Shown in pieces: positions 34,799 to 45,648 of a stretch of DNA of 64,000 nucleotides (position 1 is the stretch's first letter; the number at the start of each line of letters is the position of its first letter). The stretch spans positions 1 through 64,000 of the forward strand of contig JACKLP010000004.1 in NCBI GenBank assembly GCA_024235875.1, in the 5' to 3' direction. The notes beneath the pieces were generated by a model. It was not told the DNA's origin and searched no databases. It was given only the letters and a program-made list of their open reading frames with translations. Source of the stretch: Burkholderiaceae bacterium. GTDB taxonomy: Bacteria; Pseudomonadota; Gammaproteobacteria; Burkholderiales; Burkholderiaceae_E. A program made the translations under genes and the position numbers.

Positions 34799-36378
34799 TC
34801 ACATGCGAAACACGCCGAAGCGCGTTTCCTCGCGTGGCGTGCGCGCTGCCGCGTCGAGCAGCAGCGTCAGCGTCTGGCGGGTCTCGAGGGGATCGATCAC
34901 GCCGTCCACCCAGAGGTTCGAAGCGAAGTTGAATGCATCGGCGAAGCGCTCGTACTCGTCCCGGATCGGTTGCTTGAAGGCTTCGCGCTCGGCATCGCTC
35001 CATTGCTCACCGCCGCGCGCCAGGATCTGCTCGCGCACGAGCGCGAGCGTGGTGGCGGCCTGCTCGGGACCCATGATCGCCGCGCGTGCGTTCGGCCACA
35101 TGAAGATCGCATGCGGCCGGAATGCGCGCCCGCACATGGCCAGGTAACCGGCGCCATAGGAGCCACCGGTGATCACGGTGTACTTGGGCACATTGGCCGA
35201 GGCCATCGCGGTGATGAACCTGGCCCCCGCCTTGGCGATACCTTGCTGCTCGACCTCGCGCCCGACCATGAAGCCGGTGACGTCGGCCAGGAACAGCAAC
35301 GGAATGTCGCGCTTGCAGCACAGGTCGATGAAATGCGCTGCCTTGTTGCCACTCTCGGTGAACAGCACGCCGCGGTTCGCGAGCACCCCGACACGAAAAC
35401 CGTTGATCCTTGCAAAGCCGCACATCAGCGTGTCGCCGTAGAGCGGCTTGAACTCGTCGAAGTCGCTGTCGTCCACCAGACGCAGCAGGATCTCGCGGTT
35501 CTCGGATGGATGGCGTGCATCGCGGCTGATCAGGCCGTAGATCTCGTTCGGATCCAGGCGTGGCGAGCGCGGCGGCGCGATCTGCCAGCGTCGCGCGGGC
35601 CAGTCGCCCAGGTGCGAGACCAGCCGGCGCGTGATTGCAAGCGCGTCGACGTCGTCCGCGGCCAGGTGGTCGCTGACGCCGCTCGTGCGGCTATGCATCA
35701 GCGCGCCGCCGAGTGTCTCGGGGTCGACCTGCTCGCCGGTGGCGGCCTGTGTGAGCTGCGGGCCACCCAGGTACATGAAGCCCTGGCCACGCACGATCAC
35801 GAGCTCGTCGGCCAGCGCCGGAATGTACGCGCCGCCGGCCGTGCAGGCGCCCATCACCACGGCGATCTGGCCAATCCCCTCGGCCGACATCCGCACTTGC
35901 TGGTAGAAGATGGAGCCGAACTGGCCCGCATCGGGAAAGATCTTCGCCTGGTCCGGCAGGAATGCGCCGCCGCTGTCGACCAGGGTGATGCACGGCAGCC
36001 GATGCATCCATGCGATCTCCTGCGCGCGCACGTGCTTCTTGCACGTGATGCCGAAGTAGGTGCCGCCCTTCACCGTGGCATCGTTGGCGATGATCATGCA
36101 CTGCCGGCCGCTCACCTGGCCGATCCCGGTGACCATGCCGGCGCCGGGCGGCACGCCCTCGTGCTGGCCGTCGCCGGCGAGCTGCGCCAGTTCCAGGAAG
36201 GGCGAGCCCGGATCCAGCAGCGCATCGATGCGTTCGCGCACGAACAGCTTGCCGCGCTCGCGGTGCTTGGCGAGCACCCGCGCGCCGCCACCGCCGCGGG
36301 CCTGTGCGCGGCGCCGTGCCAGCGCTTCGAGCAGGATTCGGTAAGCAGCCGCGTTTTGTTCGGCGTCGGACGCTTCGT

Positions 36379-36382
<4 letters not shown>
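34799..36382 (-). CDS. Acyl-CoA carboxylase beta subunit (carboxyltransferase; MCC/GCC type)
   Basis: This 527-residue carboxyltransferase has LAKHRERGKLFVRERIDALLDPGSPFLEL at its N-terminus, IANDATVKGGTYFGITCKKHVRAQEIA, VDSGGAFLPDQAKIFPD, GACTAGGAYIPAL and, in the C-terminal half, GGSYGAGYLAMCGRAFRP. These are methylcrotonyl- or geranyl-CoA carboxylase features, not propionyl-CoA carboxylase ones. It transfers CO2 from carboxybiotin to a beta-methyl-unsaturated acyl-CoA. Some residues around the substrate pocket differ from canonical MccB (FGIT instead of YPLT), so geranyl-CoA-like or another substrate is possible. The GTG start overlaps the CoA-ligase stop (GTGA at 36379-36382), indicating coupling. 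Confidence 0.93.
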
Positions 36383-37767
<1,385 letters not shown>

Positions 37768-38084
37768 CGTCGGCCTTGTCTCCGGTTCTTCTGTCCACGC
37801 GAGCCGATCGTGTCGCGGCGCGATCGGTGCATGCCACTCGGATCGCGGCCGATGCGCGCGACGAGTCGATCGATCTTAGCCGATGGGTTTCGCCCCAGGG
37901 TCCGCAAACGCGATGCCTCGGCGCCGCGATGCGCTTGGACTCCTCGCGCCGGACGGGCATCATGCGCGCAGCGCTTGGTTCGGCGGGGCTTCGGGCCCGG
38001 GTTCGACGCGAGTCGTGTCGGTCGTCCCGATGCCGGCGCGCGGACGGCTGGGCATGAGACAAGGGCGGGAACGCGGGAGGTGAA
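37768..38084. other. Divergent control region between the CoA-ligase operon and the BVMO gene
   Basis: No gene is seen in these 317 bp. They should contain the promoters of both catabolic halves. A strong ribosome site (GGGAGGTGAA) ends the region ahead of the monooxygenase ATG. I saw no convincing operator palindrome or adjacent regulator gene. Confidence 0.5.
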
Positions 38085-39782
38085 ATGAATCGACCGGGCG
38101 ATGAATCGGTCCTGGAAGTCGCGATCGTCGGCGCTGGTTTCGCCGGCATGTACCTGCTGCATCGACTGCGCGAGGCCGGGTTCTCGGTCCAGGTGTTCGA
38201 GGCCGCCCCCGAGGTCGGTGGCACCTGGTATCACAACCGCTACCCGGGGCTGCGTTGCGACGTCGAGAGTCTCGAGTACCAGTACGCCTGGTCCGAGGAT
38301 CTGCGTCGGGACTGGCGCTGGTCGGAGCGGTTCTCGGCGCAACCCGAGATCCTGGCGTATGCGAAGTGGGTCGCCGACCGGCTCGACCTGCGCCGGGACA
38401 TCCGCTTCGACACCCGGATCGCGCGGGCGCGCTGGGACGGGGTCGCCCGGCACTGGGTTGCCACCACCGATTCGGACGAGCGTCTGCTTGCACGCCACCT
38501 GGTGTTCGCGACCGGCGCGCTGGCGGTGCCCCGGATGCCCGACATCCCTGGCCTGGACCGGTTCCGGGGCCGGCTGATCCATACCGCCGCCTGGCCGAAG
38601 GAGGCGGTCGACTTCAGCGGCCAGGTCGTGGGGCTGATCGGCACCGGCAGCTCGGGCTTGCAGGTCGCGCCTCGAATCGCCGAGCAGGCCGGTACGCTGC
38701 ACCTGTTCCAGCGGTCGCCCGCGTATTCGATTCCGGCTCGAAACCGGCCGCTGACCGAAGCCGACTACGACGCCTTCCTCAGTGGGCTGGACGCCTTCGA
38801 CGCGATGGCACTGAAGCACCGCGGCGGCATCGTGACACCGGTGCCCACCCGCGGTGTCCAGGACGTGAGCCCCGAGGAGCGCGACAGCCGCCTGCGCAAG
38901 CGCTGGGCCGCGGGTGGCGCGTTCACCTTCTTGTCCGAATTCAATGACGTGCAGACCAACGCGGTGTCGAACGCGATCGTCGCGGACTTCGTGCGCGCGC
39001 GGATCCGCGAGGTCGTCCGCGACCCGAAGCTGGCCGACAAGCTCTGCCCCGACTACCTGATCGCCACCCGTCGCACCTGCGTCGACACCGGCTACTACGA
39101 GATGTTCAACCGCGACAACGTCGACCTCGTGGACGTCTCCGATGACCCGATCGCGGCGTTCACCGAGGCCGGCGTTCGGCTCGCGTCGGGCCGCGAATAT
39201 CGTCTCGACGCGCTCGTGCTGGCCACCGGCTACGACGCGATGACCGGCGCATTCCTGGCGGTCGACATCGAGGGGCGCGACGGCCTGACGAATTACCAGG
39301 CCTGGGCGGACGGTCCGCGCAACCTGCTGGGCCTGATGGTCGCCGGGTTCCCGAACCTGTTCACCGTCACCGGCCCGGGCAGTCCGTCGGTGCTGACCAA
39401 CGTGATTCGAGCGATCGAGCATCATGTCGACTGGCTGACCCGCTGCTTCAAGGACCTGCGAGACCAGGGTGTCGAGGTCATCGAGGCGACGGCGAGACCG
39501 TCGCGGAACTGGACGACACCGCCATCGAGTTGCGCGACGCGGTGCGCGAATTCGCCCAGGCGGAAATCGCGCCGATCGCGGCTCGCATCGACCGCGACGA
39601 CCACTTGCCACGCGCGATCTGGCCGCGACTGGGCGCACTGGGCGCGCTGGGTATCACCGCCGAGACCGAGTACGGCGGCCTGGGCCTCGGGTATCTCCAT
39701 CATGTCGTCGTTGCCGAGGAGATCAGTCGCGCGTCGGGTTCGGTCGGCATCGCCTACATCGCGCACTCGAACCTGCATGTGA
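38085..39782 (+). CDS. Baeyer-Villiger monooxygenase (C-terminus replaced out of frame)
   Basis: This is a flavin monooxygenase with FAD motif VGAGFAGMY, the BVMO fingerprint F-x-G-x3-H-x3-W-P (FRGRLIHTAAWP) and NADPH-binding IGTGSSG. It resembles cyclohexanone monooxygenase, which turns ketones into esters or lactones. Homology holds to about residue 477 (EVIEATA...NWTT). After that the frame simply reads the downstream acyl-CoA dehydrogenase gene in the wrong phase for another 80 codons (Arg/Ser-rich, meaningless). The last 60-70 residues of the normal BVMO fold are missing. A deletion, frameshift or assembly join near 39510-39520 is the simplest reading. Strong ribosome site upstream. Activity is doubtful unless the truncation is an artefact. 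Confidence 0.75.
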   Translation: MNRPGDESVLEVAIVGAGFAGMYLLHRLREAGFSVQVFEAAPEVGGTWYHNRYPGLRCDVESLEYQYAWSEDLRRDWRWSERFSAQPEILAYAKWVADRLDLRRDIRFDTRIARARWDGVARHWVATTDSDERLLARHLVFATGALAVPRMPDIPGLDRFRGRLIHTAAWPKEAVDFSGQVVGLIGTGSSGLQVAPRIAEQAGTLHLFQRSPAYSIPARNRPLTEADYDAFLSGLDAFDAMALKHRGGIVTPVPTRGVQDVSPEERDSRLRKRWAAGGAFTFLSEFNDVQTNAVSNAIVADFVRARIREVVRDPKLADKLCPDYLIATRRTCVDTGYYEMFNRDNVDLVDVSDDPIAAFTEAGVRLASGREYRLDALVLATGYDAMTGAFLAVDIEGRDGLTNYQAWADGPRNLLGLMVAGFPNLFTVTGPGSPSVLTNVIRAIEHHVDWLTRCFKDLRDQGVEVIEATARPSRNWTTPPSSCATRCANSPRRKSRRSRLASTATTTCHARSGRDWAHWARWVSPPRPSTAAWASGISIMSSLPRRSVARRVRSASPTSRTRTCM

Positions 39783-40639
39783 ACCAGTTGCGTCTCAATG
39801 GCAGCGTCGAGCAGAAGCGGCGCGAACTCCCGGCGCTGATCGCCGGCGAGCGCATCGGCGCGCTGGCGATGAGCGAGGCCGGCGCGGGGTCCGACGTCGT
39901 GAGCATGACGCTGCGCGCCAAGCGCCGCGGCGACGTGTTCGTGCTCGATGGCAGCAAGATGTGGACGACGAACGGCGCCTATGCCGATCGCTATGTCGTC
40001 TACGCCAAGACCGCGCCCGACGCGGGCAAGGCCGGCATCAGCGCCTTTCTCGTCGAGCGTGAATTCCCGGGTTTCGCAACGGCGCAGCCGCTCGACAAGT
40101 TCGGAATGCGCGGCTCGGGCACCTGCGAGCTGGTGTTCACCGATTGCGAGGTGCCGGCCGGCAATCTGCTGGGCGAACTGAACCGCGGCGTGCGCGTGCT
40201 GATGTCCGGGCTGGACTACGAGCGCATCGTGGCCTCGGCGGGCGCGCTGGGCATCATGCAGGCGGCGCTCGACCTGGCCCTGCCCTACACGCGCGAGCGC
40301 CGCCAGTTCGGTCAGCCGATCGGCGACTTCCAGCTCGTGCAGGGCAAGCTCGCCGACATGTACGCGCGCCTGGCCGCCTCGCGCGCGCTGCTCTATGCCA
40401 CTGCGCGTGCGGCGGATCGCGGCCGGCTACGCCGCGAGGATGCGGCCACGGCCATCCTGTTCACGGCCGAGGCAGCGACCGCCTGTGCGCTCGATGCGAT
40501 GCAGCTTCTGGGTGGCAGCGGCTATGTCAACGACAGTGCCGCCGGACGTCTGGTGCGCGATGCCAAGCTCTACGAGATCGGCGCCGGCACCTCGGAGATC
40601 CGGCGCATGCTGATCGGGCGCGAGCTGGCGTCGCGCTGA
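39530..40639 (+). CDS. Isovaleryl-CoA dehydrogenase-like acyl-CoA dehydrogenase (5' end lost)
   Basis: This flavoprotein dehydrogenase has 369 residues from the first in-frame start (TTG). It matches isovaleryl-CoA dehydrogenase closely: EEISRASGSVGIAYIAHSNL, ALAMSEAGAGSDVVSM, KFGMRGSGTCELVFTDCEVP, then MSGLDYERIV carrying the catalytic Glu position used by IVD, and KLYEIGAGTSEIRR near the end. It alpha,beta-dehydrogenates branched acyl-CoAs, passing electrons to ETF. In-frame homology extends upstream of the TTG (ELDDTAIELRDAVREF), but no start codon precedes it because the upstream sequence belongs to the BVMO gene, so roughly 10-20 residues seem lost. It would feed the carboxylase encoded on the opposite strand. 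Confidence 0.85.
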   Translation: MRDAVREFAQAEIAPIAARIDRDDHLPRAIWPRLGALGALGITAETEYGGLGLGYLHHVVVAEEISRASGSVGIAYIAHSNLHVNQLRLNGSVEQKRRELPALIAGERIGALAMSEAGAGSDVVSMTLRAKRRGDVFVLDGSKMWTTNGAYADRYVVYAKTAPDAGKAGISAFLVEREFPGFATAQPLDKFGMRGSGTCELVFTDCEVPAGNLLGELNRGVRVLMSGLDYERIVASAGALGIMQAALDLALPYTRERRQFGQPIGDFQLVQGKLADMYARLAASRALLYATARAADRGRLRREDAATAILFTAEAATACALDAMQLLGGSGYVNDSAAGRLVRDAKLYEIGAGTSEIRRMLIGRELASR

Positions 40640-40667
40640 CCCGGCGCCGCGCCGAGACCGTATCCGC

Positions 40668-40695
40668 TTGACTCGGCTGCGAAGGCGGGCACAAT
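40668..40695 (+). promoter_or_regulatory. Candidate sigma-70 promoter for the tryptophanase gene
   Basis: TTGACT (40668-40673), a 16-bp spacer and CACAAT (40690-40695) lie about 120 bp upstream of the tryptophanase ATG. The leader between them contains no recognisable tnaC-like peptide: the one possible short frame lacks Trp. Confidence 0.4.
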
Positions 40696-40815
40696 TCGTG
40701 GCGCAACCACCATGGGCGCCGAGCGCGGTCCGGAGGCTTCCGGGCAACCGCGGCGCATCGGCCCCATCGTGCATCGGTTGCCGCGAGAGGACGGGGCTGA
40801 ATCAGGAGCCCCGAG

Positions 40816-42186
40816 ATGAAGACCATCATCGAACCTTTCCGCATCAAGTCCGTCGAACCGATCCGACTGACCCGTCGCGACGAGCGCGAACGCTATCTGG
40901 CCGCCACCGGCTACAACCTCTTCGGCCTGCACGCCGACGACGTTCTCATCGACCTGTTGACCGACTCGGGCACCGGCGCCATGTCGTCGATGCAATGGGC
41001 CGCCGTGATGTCGGGCGACGAGAGCTACGCCGGCAGCCCGAGCTTCTATCGCTTCGAGGCGGCGGTGAAGCACCTGATGCCGTTCAAGCACGTGATCCCG
41101 ACTCACCAGGGGCGTGCCGCGGAGGCGATCCTGTTCTCGGTGTTCGGTGGCGAAGGACGGCGCATTCCGTCGAACACCCACTTCGACACCACCCGCGGAA
41201 ACCTCGAAGCGTCGGGTGCGTTCGGCGACGACCTCGTCATTGCCGAAGGCAGGGACCCGCGCGCCGAGCACCCCTTCAAGGGCAACATGGACCTGGGGTT
41301 GCTGGAGGACTACCTCGGTCGCCACGGCGACGCGGTCCCCCTGGTGATGCTCACGATCACGAACAACGCCGGCGGCGGGCAACCCGTGAGCCTGGCCAAT
41401 ATCCGGGCGGTCGCCGAACTGGCGCATCGATTCGGCAAGCCCTTCTTCATCGACGGCTGCCGCTTTGCCGAGAACGCCTGGTTCATCAAGACCCGGGAGC
41501 CGGGGCAGGCCCAGCGGTCGATCGAGGACATCGTGCGGGACTGCTTCGGCGTCGCCGACGGCATGACGATGAGCGCCAAGAAAGACGCCTTCGGCAACAT
41601 CGGCGGCTGGATCGCAGTGAACGATGATGTCGTGGCGGAGCGCTCGCGCCAGCACCTGATCCGCACCGAGGGGTTCCCGACCTACGGCGGCCTTGCCGGT
41701 CGCGACCTCGAAGCCCTGGCCCAGGGTCTGCGCGAGATCGTCGACGAGGACTACCTGCGCTATCGAATCCGCACGAATGCCTACATCGTCGAGCAACTCG
41801 ATGCCATGGGCATCCCCGTCGTCAAACCCGCCGGCGGACATGCGGTGTTCATCGATGCGCGCGCCTGGCTCGACCACATCGCGCCGCTGCAGTATCCGGG
41901 GCAGGCCCTGGCGGTGGCACTGTACGAGCTGGCCGGTATCCGCAGCTGCGAGATCGGAACGGTCATGTTCGGCAGCCAACCCGACGGCAGCGAGCGCCCG
42001 GCCGCAATGGATCTGGTCCGCCTGGCCTTTCCGCGCCGCACCTATACGCAAAGCCACGCCGACTATGTCATCGAGGCCTTTGGCGAGCTGGCGGCGACCA
42101 AGGACCGCCTGGGGGGGTACCGCATCGTGAGCCAGCCGCAGCGCATGCGCCACTTCACCTGTCGGTTCGAGAAGATCGGCGCGTAG
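40816..42186 (+). CDS. tnaA: Tryptophanase (beta-eliminating PLP lyase)
   Basis: This 456-residue PLP enzyme of the tryptophanase/tyrosine phenol-lyase family begins EPFRIKSVEPIRLTRRDERE. It has IDLLTDSGTGAMSSMQ, PTHQGRAAEAI and the PLP-lysine motif SAKKD (Lys 255/256). Two positions that separate the sister enzymes favour tryptophanase: Asp124 in HFDTTRG (Thr in tyrosine phenol-lyase) and Ile380 in CEIGT (Arg in tyrosine phenol-lyase). CRFAENAWFIKTRE also follows TnaA. It converts Trp to indole, pyruvate and ammonia. The ATG has GGAG nine bases upstream. There is no tnaB permease or tnaC leader peptide, so regulation must differ from enteric tna operons. Confidence 0.85.
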   Translation: MKTIIEPFRIKSVEPIRLTRRDERERYLAATGYNLFGLHADDVLIDLLTDSGTGAMSSMQWAAVMSGDESYAGSPSFYRFEAAVKHLMPFKHVIPTHQGRAAEAILFSVFGGEGRRIPSNTHFDTTRGNLEASGAFGDDLVIAEGRDPRAEHPFKGNMDLGLLEDYLGRHGDAVPLVMLTITNNAGGGQPVSLANIRAVAELAHRFGKPFFIDGCRFAENAWFIKTREPGQAQRSIEDIVRDCFGVADGMTMSAKKDAFGNIGGWIAVNDDVVAERSRQHLIRTEGFPTYGGLAGRDLEALAQGLREIVDEDYLRYRIRTNAYIVEQLDAMGIPVVKPAGGHAVFIDARAWLDHIAPLQYPGQALAVALYELAGIRSCEIGTVMFGSQPDGSERPAAMDLVRLAFPRRTYTQSHADYVIEAFGELAATKDRLGGYRIVSQPQRMRHFTCRFEKIGA

Positions 42187-42248
42187 CGTGCCGGGCGGAT
42201 GACACGGGGACATCCGATACATTCAACGATTCCGACCCGGAGTTGCCG

Positions 42249-43175
42249 ATGACCGTCCATGTCCTTGGTTCGATCAATGTGGATCACGTCGCCCTCGTCG
42301 AGCGTCGACCGGCGCTCGGCGAGACCGTGTTCGGCGAGTACGCGCGCTTTCCCGGTGGCAAGGGGGCGAACCAGGCGATCGCGGCGGCGCGCGCGGGTGC
42401 CCGCGTGCAGATGCTGGGCGCGGTCGGTCGCGACGCATTCGGGCTCGAGATGCTCGCGTTGCTGCGTGCCGATGGAATCGGCGTCGATGGTGTCGCCGAA
42501 GTCGATTTGCCCACCGGCGTGGCCTTGATCACGGTCGACGCCGGTTCGCAGAACTCGATCGTCGTGTGTCCGGGCGCGAACGCCGCCGTCGGTGCGCCGG
42601 ATCCGGCGCGCCGGCCACTCGACGCAGGCGATGTCTGCCTGGCGCAAGGCGAGGTGCCGCAGCGCAGCGTGGCCGGCTTCTTCGCGCAGGCCCGCACCGC
42701 GGGCGCCGCCACGGTCTTCAACCCCGCGCCGTTTCGTGCGATGGCGCCCGACTTCGTCGCGCTGATCGACTATCTGGTGCTCAACGAGGTCGAGTTCGGC
42801 CAGTTCATCGGCGCGGACACGGCGCCGGCGTCGCGCGAGGCGGTCGCGGCGATCCTCGGTGAGAACGACGCACTTGGCGCGCACGCAACGAGCCTGGTGG
42901 TCACGATGGGCGGTGCGGGGGTCGTATGCAGGGCGGGGGGCGACATCGCCGCCTTCGATGCGCCCCACGTGACACCACTCGACACCGTCGGCGCGGGCGA
43001 CTGCTTCTGTGGAAACTTCGCGGCCCGACTCGCCCAGGGTGCCGGTTGGCGCGAAGCGATCCGGTACGCGGTTGCCGCCGCCAGCCTGAGCGTCACCCGT
43101 CGGGGGGCCGGGACATCGATGCCGTATTGGCACGAAGTCGTGCTCGACGCAAGCCAGTCGCAACGACCCAGGTGA
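42249..43175 (+). CDS. PfkB-family carbohydrate kinase (ribokinase-like)
   Basis: This 308-residue sugar kinase of the PfkB family has VLGSINVDHVALVERRPALGETV and the N-terminal signature FPGGKGANQAIAAARAGA. The C-terminal catalytic signature DTVGAGDCFCGNFAARLA contains the base Asp and anion hole. The layout is that of ribokinase (GGKGANQA motif). It phosphorylates a sugar or nucleoside hydroxyl with ATP. The ATG at 42249 is preferred to the TTG six bases upstream. No ribose ABC transporter or other sugar gene is nearby, so the substrate is uncertain. Confidence 0.88.
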   Translation: MTVHVLGSINVDHVALVERRPALGETVFGEYARFPGGKGANQAIAAARAGARVQMLGAVGRDAFGLEMLALLRADGIGVDGVAEVDLPTGVALITVDAGSQNSIVVCPGANAAVGAPDPARRPLDAGDVCLAQGEVPQRSVAGFFAQARTAGAATVFNPAPFRAMAPDFVALIDYLVLNEVEFGQFIGADTAPASREAVAAILGENDALGAHATSLVVTMGGAGVVCRAGGDIAAFDAPHVTPLDTVGAGDCFCGNFAARLAQGAGWREAIRYAVAAASLSVTRRGAGTSMPYWHEVVLDASQSQRPR

Positions 43176-43209
43176 TCGCCACCAGGTTCGCGGGCCGTGG
43201 CCGCCAGTG

Positions 43210-44460
43210 TCATCGCCTGCGACCGGCCAGGAAACTGGCGATCGCGATCGCCTGCACGGCCGCGACGCACAGGAAAAACGCCGTGACGCCGCCGCCGATG
43301 CCCCGGGCCGCGGATTGCGACGAAGCCAGGATGATCCCGAACATCGCCGGCGCGAACGCATAGCTCGCCTGGGCGATCGCCACCACGCGCGCAACGACCC
43401 GCCCGACGTCGCGCGCCGGGAACTCGGCCTGCGCGATCAGTGGCGGCAAGGAGGTGGCATTCCCGATGCCGGAGCCGAACAAGGCGATGCCGAGCAGGAT
43501 CAACGCGATCTGGTGCTCGGCGGCGAAGGCGAGGATCACCGAGCCCGACAGTTGCACCGCATAGGCGACGGCCGCCGCGATGCGACGATCGGCGCCGGCC
43601 GATACCCGTTTGGCCACCCACATGCGTGCGCCGATCGCGCAGGCGGTGGCAAAACCCATCGCCAGGCCGGCATGCCGGGCGCCCAGCGCGGGAACCAGCA
43701 GCGCGTACAGGTGCGCGACCAGTCCGATCTGCGCGAACAGGCCGGCCGCCATGCCGGCCGCCAGTGTCACGAAGCCGCGATGACGCCAGCGCGGGCGCAT
43801 GCCATCGGGACCGGACTCGCTCGATGCCCCGATGGTGACGGGCATGGGGGCCGCTTCGCCATCCGGGTGTTGCCCCAACATCTCGGGGGTCCGCGAAAAG
43901 ACCCGGCGATCGAGCCAGGCCATGGTCACCAGGGTCGTGATGCCGACCACCAGGGCGGCCCGTGTGAACCCGAGCGACGCGATCAGCGCCACCCATAGCG
44001 GCGAGAACACGATGCCGCCGAAGCTGGCGCCGTTGTAGGCCTTCGAAAGCGCCATCGGACGAGCGCGCACATACCAGGGCGCGATGGCCGCATTGACCGC
44101 GACGGCACCCATCGTGACCCAGCCGGCGCCGGTCAACAACGTGCTTGCGAACAATTGCCAGGGTGCCGTGGCGAGCGACCAGCCGAGCATGCCCGCGGTC
44201 GCGAGGCCGGCGCCGGCGATCGCCACGCGGCCCACGCCAAAGCGCGTGTAGAGCCCGGGCAAGCGCGACACGACGATCGCGCCGAACAGGTAGTGCATCG
44301 TCACGGCGCCCGATACCAGCGTCAGTGACCACCCGGTTCGCTGCATGACGTCGTGCAGGAAGATCGACGGCCCGTAGAACCCGATCCCCCAGCCGAGCAC
44401 CGCCATCAGAAAGCTGGCGCGAACCACCGCGGGACCGAGAAAGGTGTTGCTGGATCGCAT
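43210..44460 (-). CDS. MFS transporter
   Basis: This 416-residue protein with twelve predicted helices starts MRSSNTFLGPAVVRASFLMAVLGWGIGFYGPSIFLHDVMQRTGWSLTLVS, an N-terminus typical of oxalate/formate- or monocarboxylate-type MFS proteins. There is a hydrophilic central loop (residues about 190-225). I set the start at 44460, because the much longer frame upstream reads the SDR gene antisense. It is divergent from the SDR gene and convergent with the kinase gene. Substrate unknown. Confidence 0.85.
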   Translation of the reverse strand: MRSSNTFLGPAVVRASFLMAVLGWGIGFYGPSIFLHDVMQRTGWSLTLVSGAVTMHYLFGAIVVSRLPGLYTRFGVGRVAIAGAGLATAGMLGWSLATAPWQLFASTLLTGAGWVTMGAVAVNAAIAPWYVRARPMALSKAYNGASFGGIVFSPLWVALIASLGFTRAALVVGITTLVTMAWLDRRVFSRTPEMLGQHPDGEAAPMPVTIGASSESGPDGMRPRWRHRGFVTLAAGMAAGLFAQIGLVAHLYALLVPALGARHAGLAMGFATACAIGARMWVAKRVSAGADRRIAAAVAYAVQLSGSVILAFAAEHQIALILLGIALFGSGIGNATSLPPLIAQAEFPARDVGRVVARVVAIAQASYAFAPAMFGIILASSQSAARGIGGGVTAFFLCVAAVQAIAIASFLAGRRR

Positions 44461-44625
44461 GGACCGTGACCAGGTCGACGACAAGGCCCTATGGTGCCCG
44501 TGCCAATGCTCGAAACGATTTGTTCGTGGTCGAAGCAACGCCCGATTCCTGCCGGGGCGAGCCGGCGTGATTGCCAAGCCGCGAGCTCGCGCGCAAGATC
44601 GGTCGCCACGAGACGGAGGCCCACG

Positions 44626-45648
44626 ATGAACGAACCGACCATCCTCGTCACTGGCATATCCGGGTTCATCGCCAAGCACTGCGCGGTCGAACTCCTCGAA
44701 CACGGCTATCGCGTGCGAGGCACCGTCCGCGGCCTGGACAAGGCGGATCAGGTACGGACGACGCTGGCGGCCCGCGCCGATGTATCGCGACTCGAGTTCG
44801 CAGCCGCCGACCTGCTCTCCGATGCCGGCTGGGCCGATGCGATGCGCGGGGTGCACGGCGTGTTGCACGTGGCGTCGCCGTTTCCGCTGGTGCAACCCAA
44901 GGACGAAGCCGAGCTCGTGCGGCCCGCGGTCGACGGTAGCTTGCGGGTCCTGGGCGCCGCTAAGGCAGCCGGCGTCGAACGCTTCGTGCAGACCTCGTCC
45001 ACGGCGGCCGTCATCTATGGCCATCGCAAGCGTCGTCCCGGCGCCTTCACCGAGGCCGACTGGACCGACGTCGACGACCCGCACATCACCGCCTACACCA
45101 AGTCGAAGACGCTCGCCGAACGCGCGGCGCGCGATTTCGTCGCCAGGGAATGTCCCCGGATGTACTACGCGTCGGTCAATCCGGGCCTGGTGCTGGGTCC
45201 TTTGCTCGATGCCGACGCCGGCAGCTCCGCAAACCTGATCGTCGACTGCCTGCGCGGCAAGTACCCCGGCTGCCCGCGGCTGTCGTTTCCGGTCGTGGAC
45301 GTGCGCGACGTGGCGCTGGCGCACCGGCTGGCGCTGGAATCGAGTGCGGCGTCCGGCGGGCGCTTCCTGGCTACGTCGGACGCGGTCTGGTTCAAGGACA
45401 TGATGCAGCCGATCAAGGACCGTCTGGGCGAACGGGCGCGCAAGATTCCGACGCGCGAACTGCCGAACTTCATGGTCAGGCTCGTGGCGATCTTCGATCC
45501 GGCGACGCGCTCGATCCTGCCCGAGCTGGGCATCGACGTTCGTATCGACAACTCGGCCACCCGCGCGACGCTCGGCATGGAATTCCGATCGCACACCGAG
45601 TCGGCACCGGCGATGGCCGAGAGCCTGTTGCGGCTGGGCCTGGTCTAG
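44626..45648 (+). CDS. NAD(P)-dependent epimerase/reductase (extended SDR, dihydroflavonol reductase-like)
   Basis: This 340-residue extended short-chain dehydrogenase has the Rossmann start ILVTGISGFIAKHCAVELLEHGYRVRGTVRG (one Gly of TGxxGxxG changed, TGISGFI) and GVHGVLHVASPF. The catalytic Tyr-x3-Lys is in AYTKSKTLAE, and FVQTSSTAAV contains the Ser. Relatives reduce aldehydes, ketones or dihydroflavonols with NADPH. GGAGG sits just before the ATG at 44626. Its TAG stop overlaps the convergent ComM stop in a shared CTAG. The substrate is unknown. Confidence 0.88.
   Translation: MNEPTILVTGISGFIAKHCAVELLEHGYRVRGTVRGLDKADQVRTTLAARADVSRLEFAAADLLSDAGWADAMRGVHGVLHVASPFPLVQPKDEAELVRPAVDGSLRVLGAAKAAGVERFVQTSSTAAVIYGHRKRRPGAFTEADWTDVDDPHITAYTKSKTLAERAARDFVARECPRMYYASVNPGLVLGPLLDADAGSSANLIVDCLRGKYPGCPRLSFPVVDVRDVALAHRLALESSAASGGRFLATSDAVWFKDMMQPIKDRLGERARKIPTRELPNFMVRLVAIFDPATRSILPELGIDVRIDNSATRATLGMEFRSHTESAPAMAESLLRLGLV

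Noticed and set aside
40640..40815. tnaC-like leader peptide
   Set aside because: The only short frame with an ATG lacks Trp and a conserved Pro-stop context.
43210..45594. 794-codon minus-strand frame fusing the MFS gene with an N-terminal domain
   Set aside because: The extra part is antisense to the SDR gene, which has clear Rossmann and Tyr-x3-Lys motifs.
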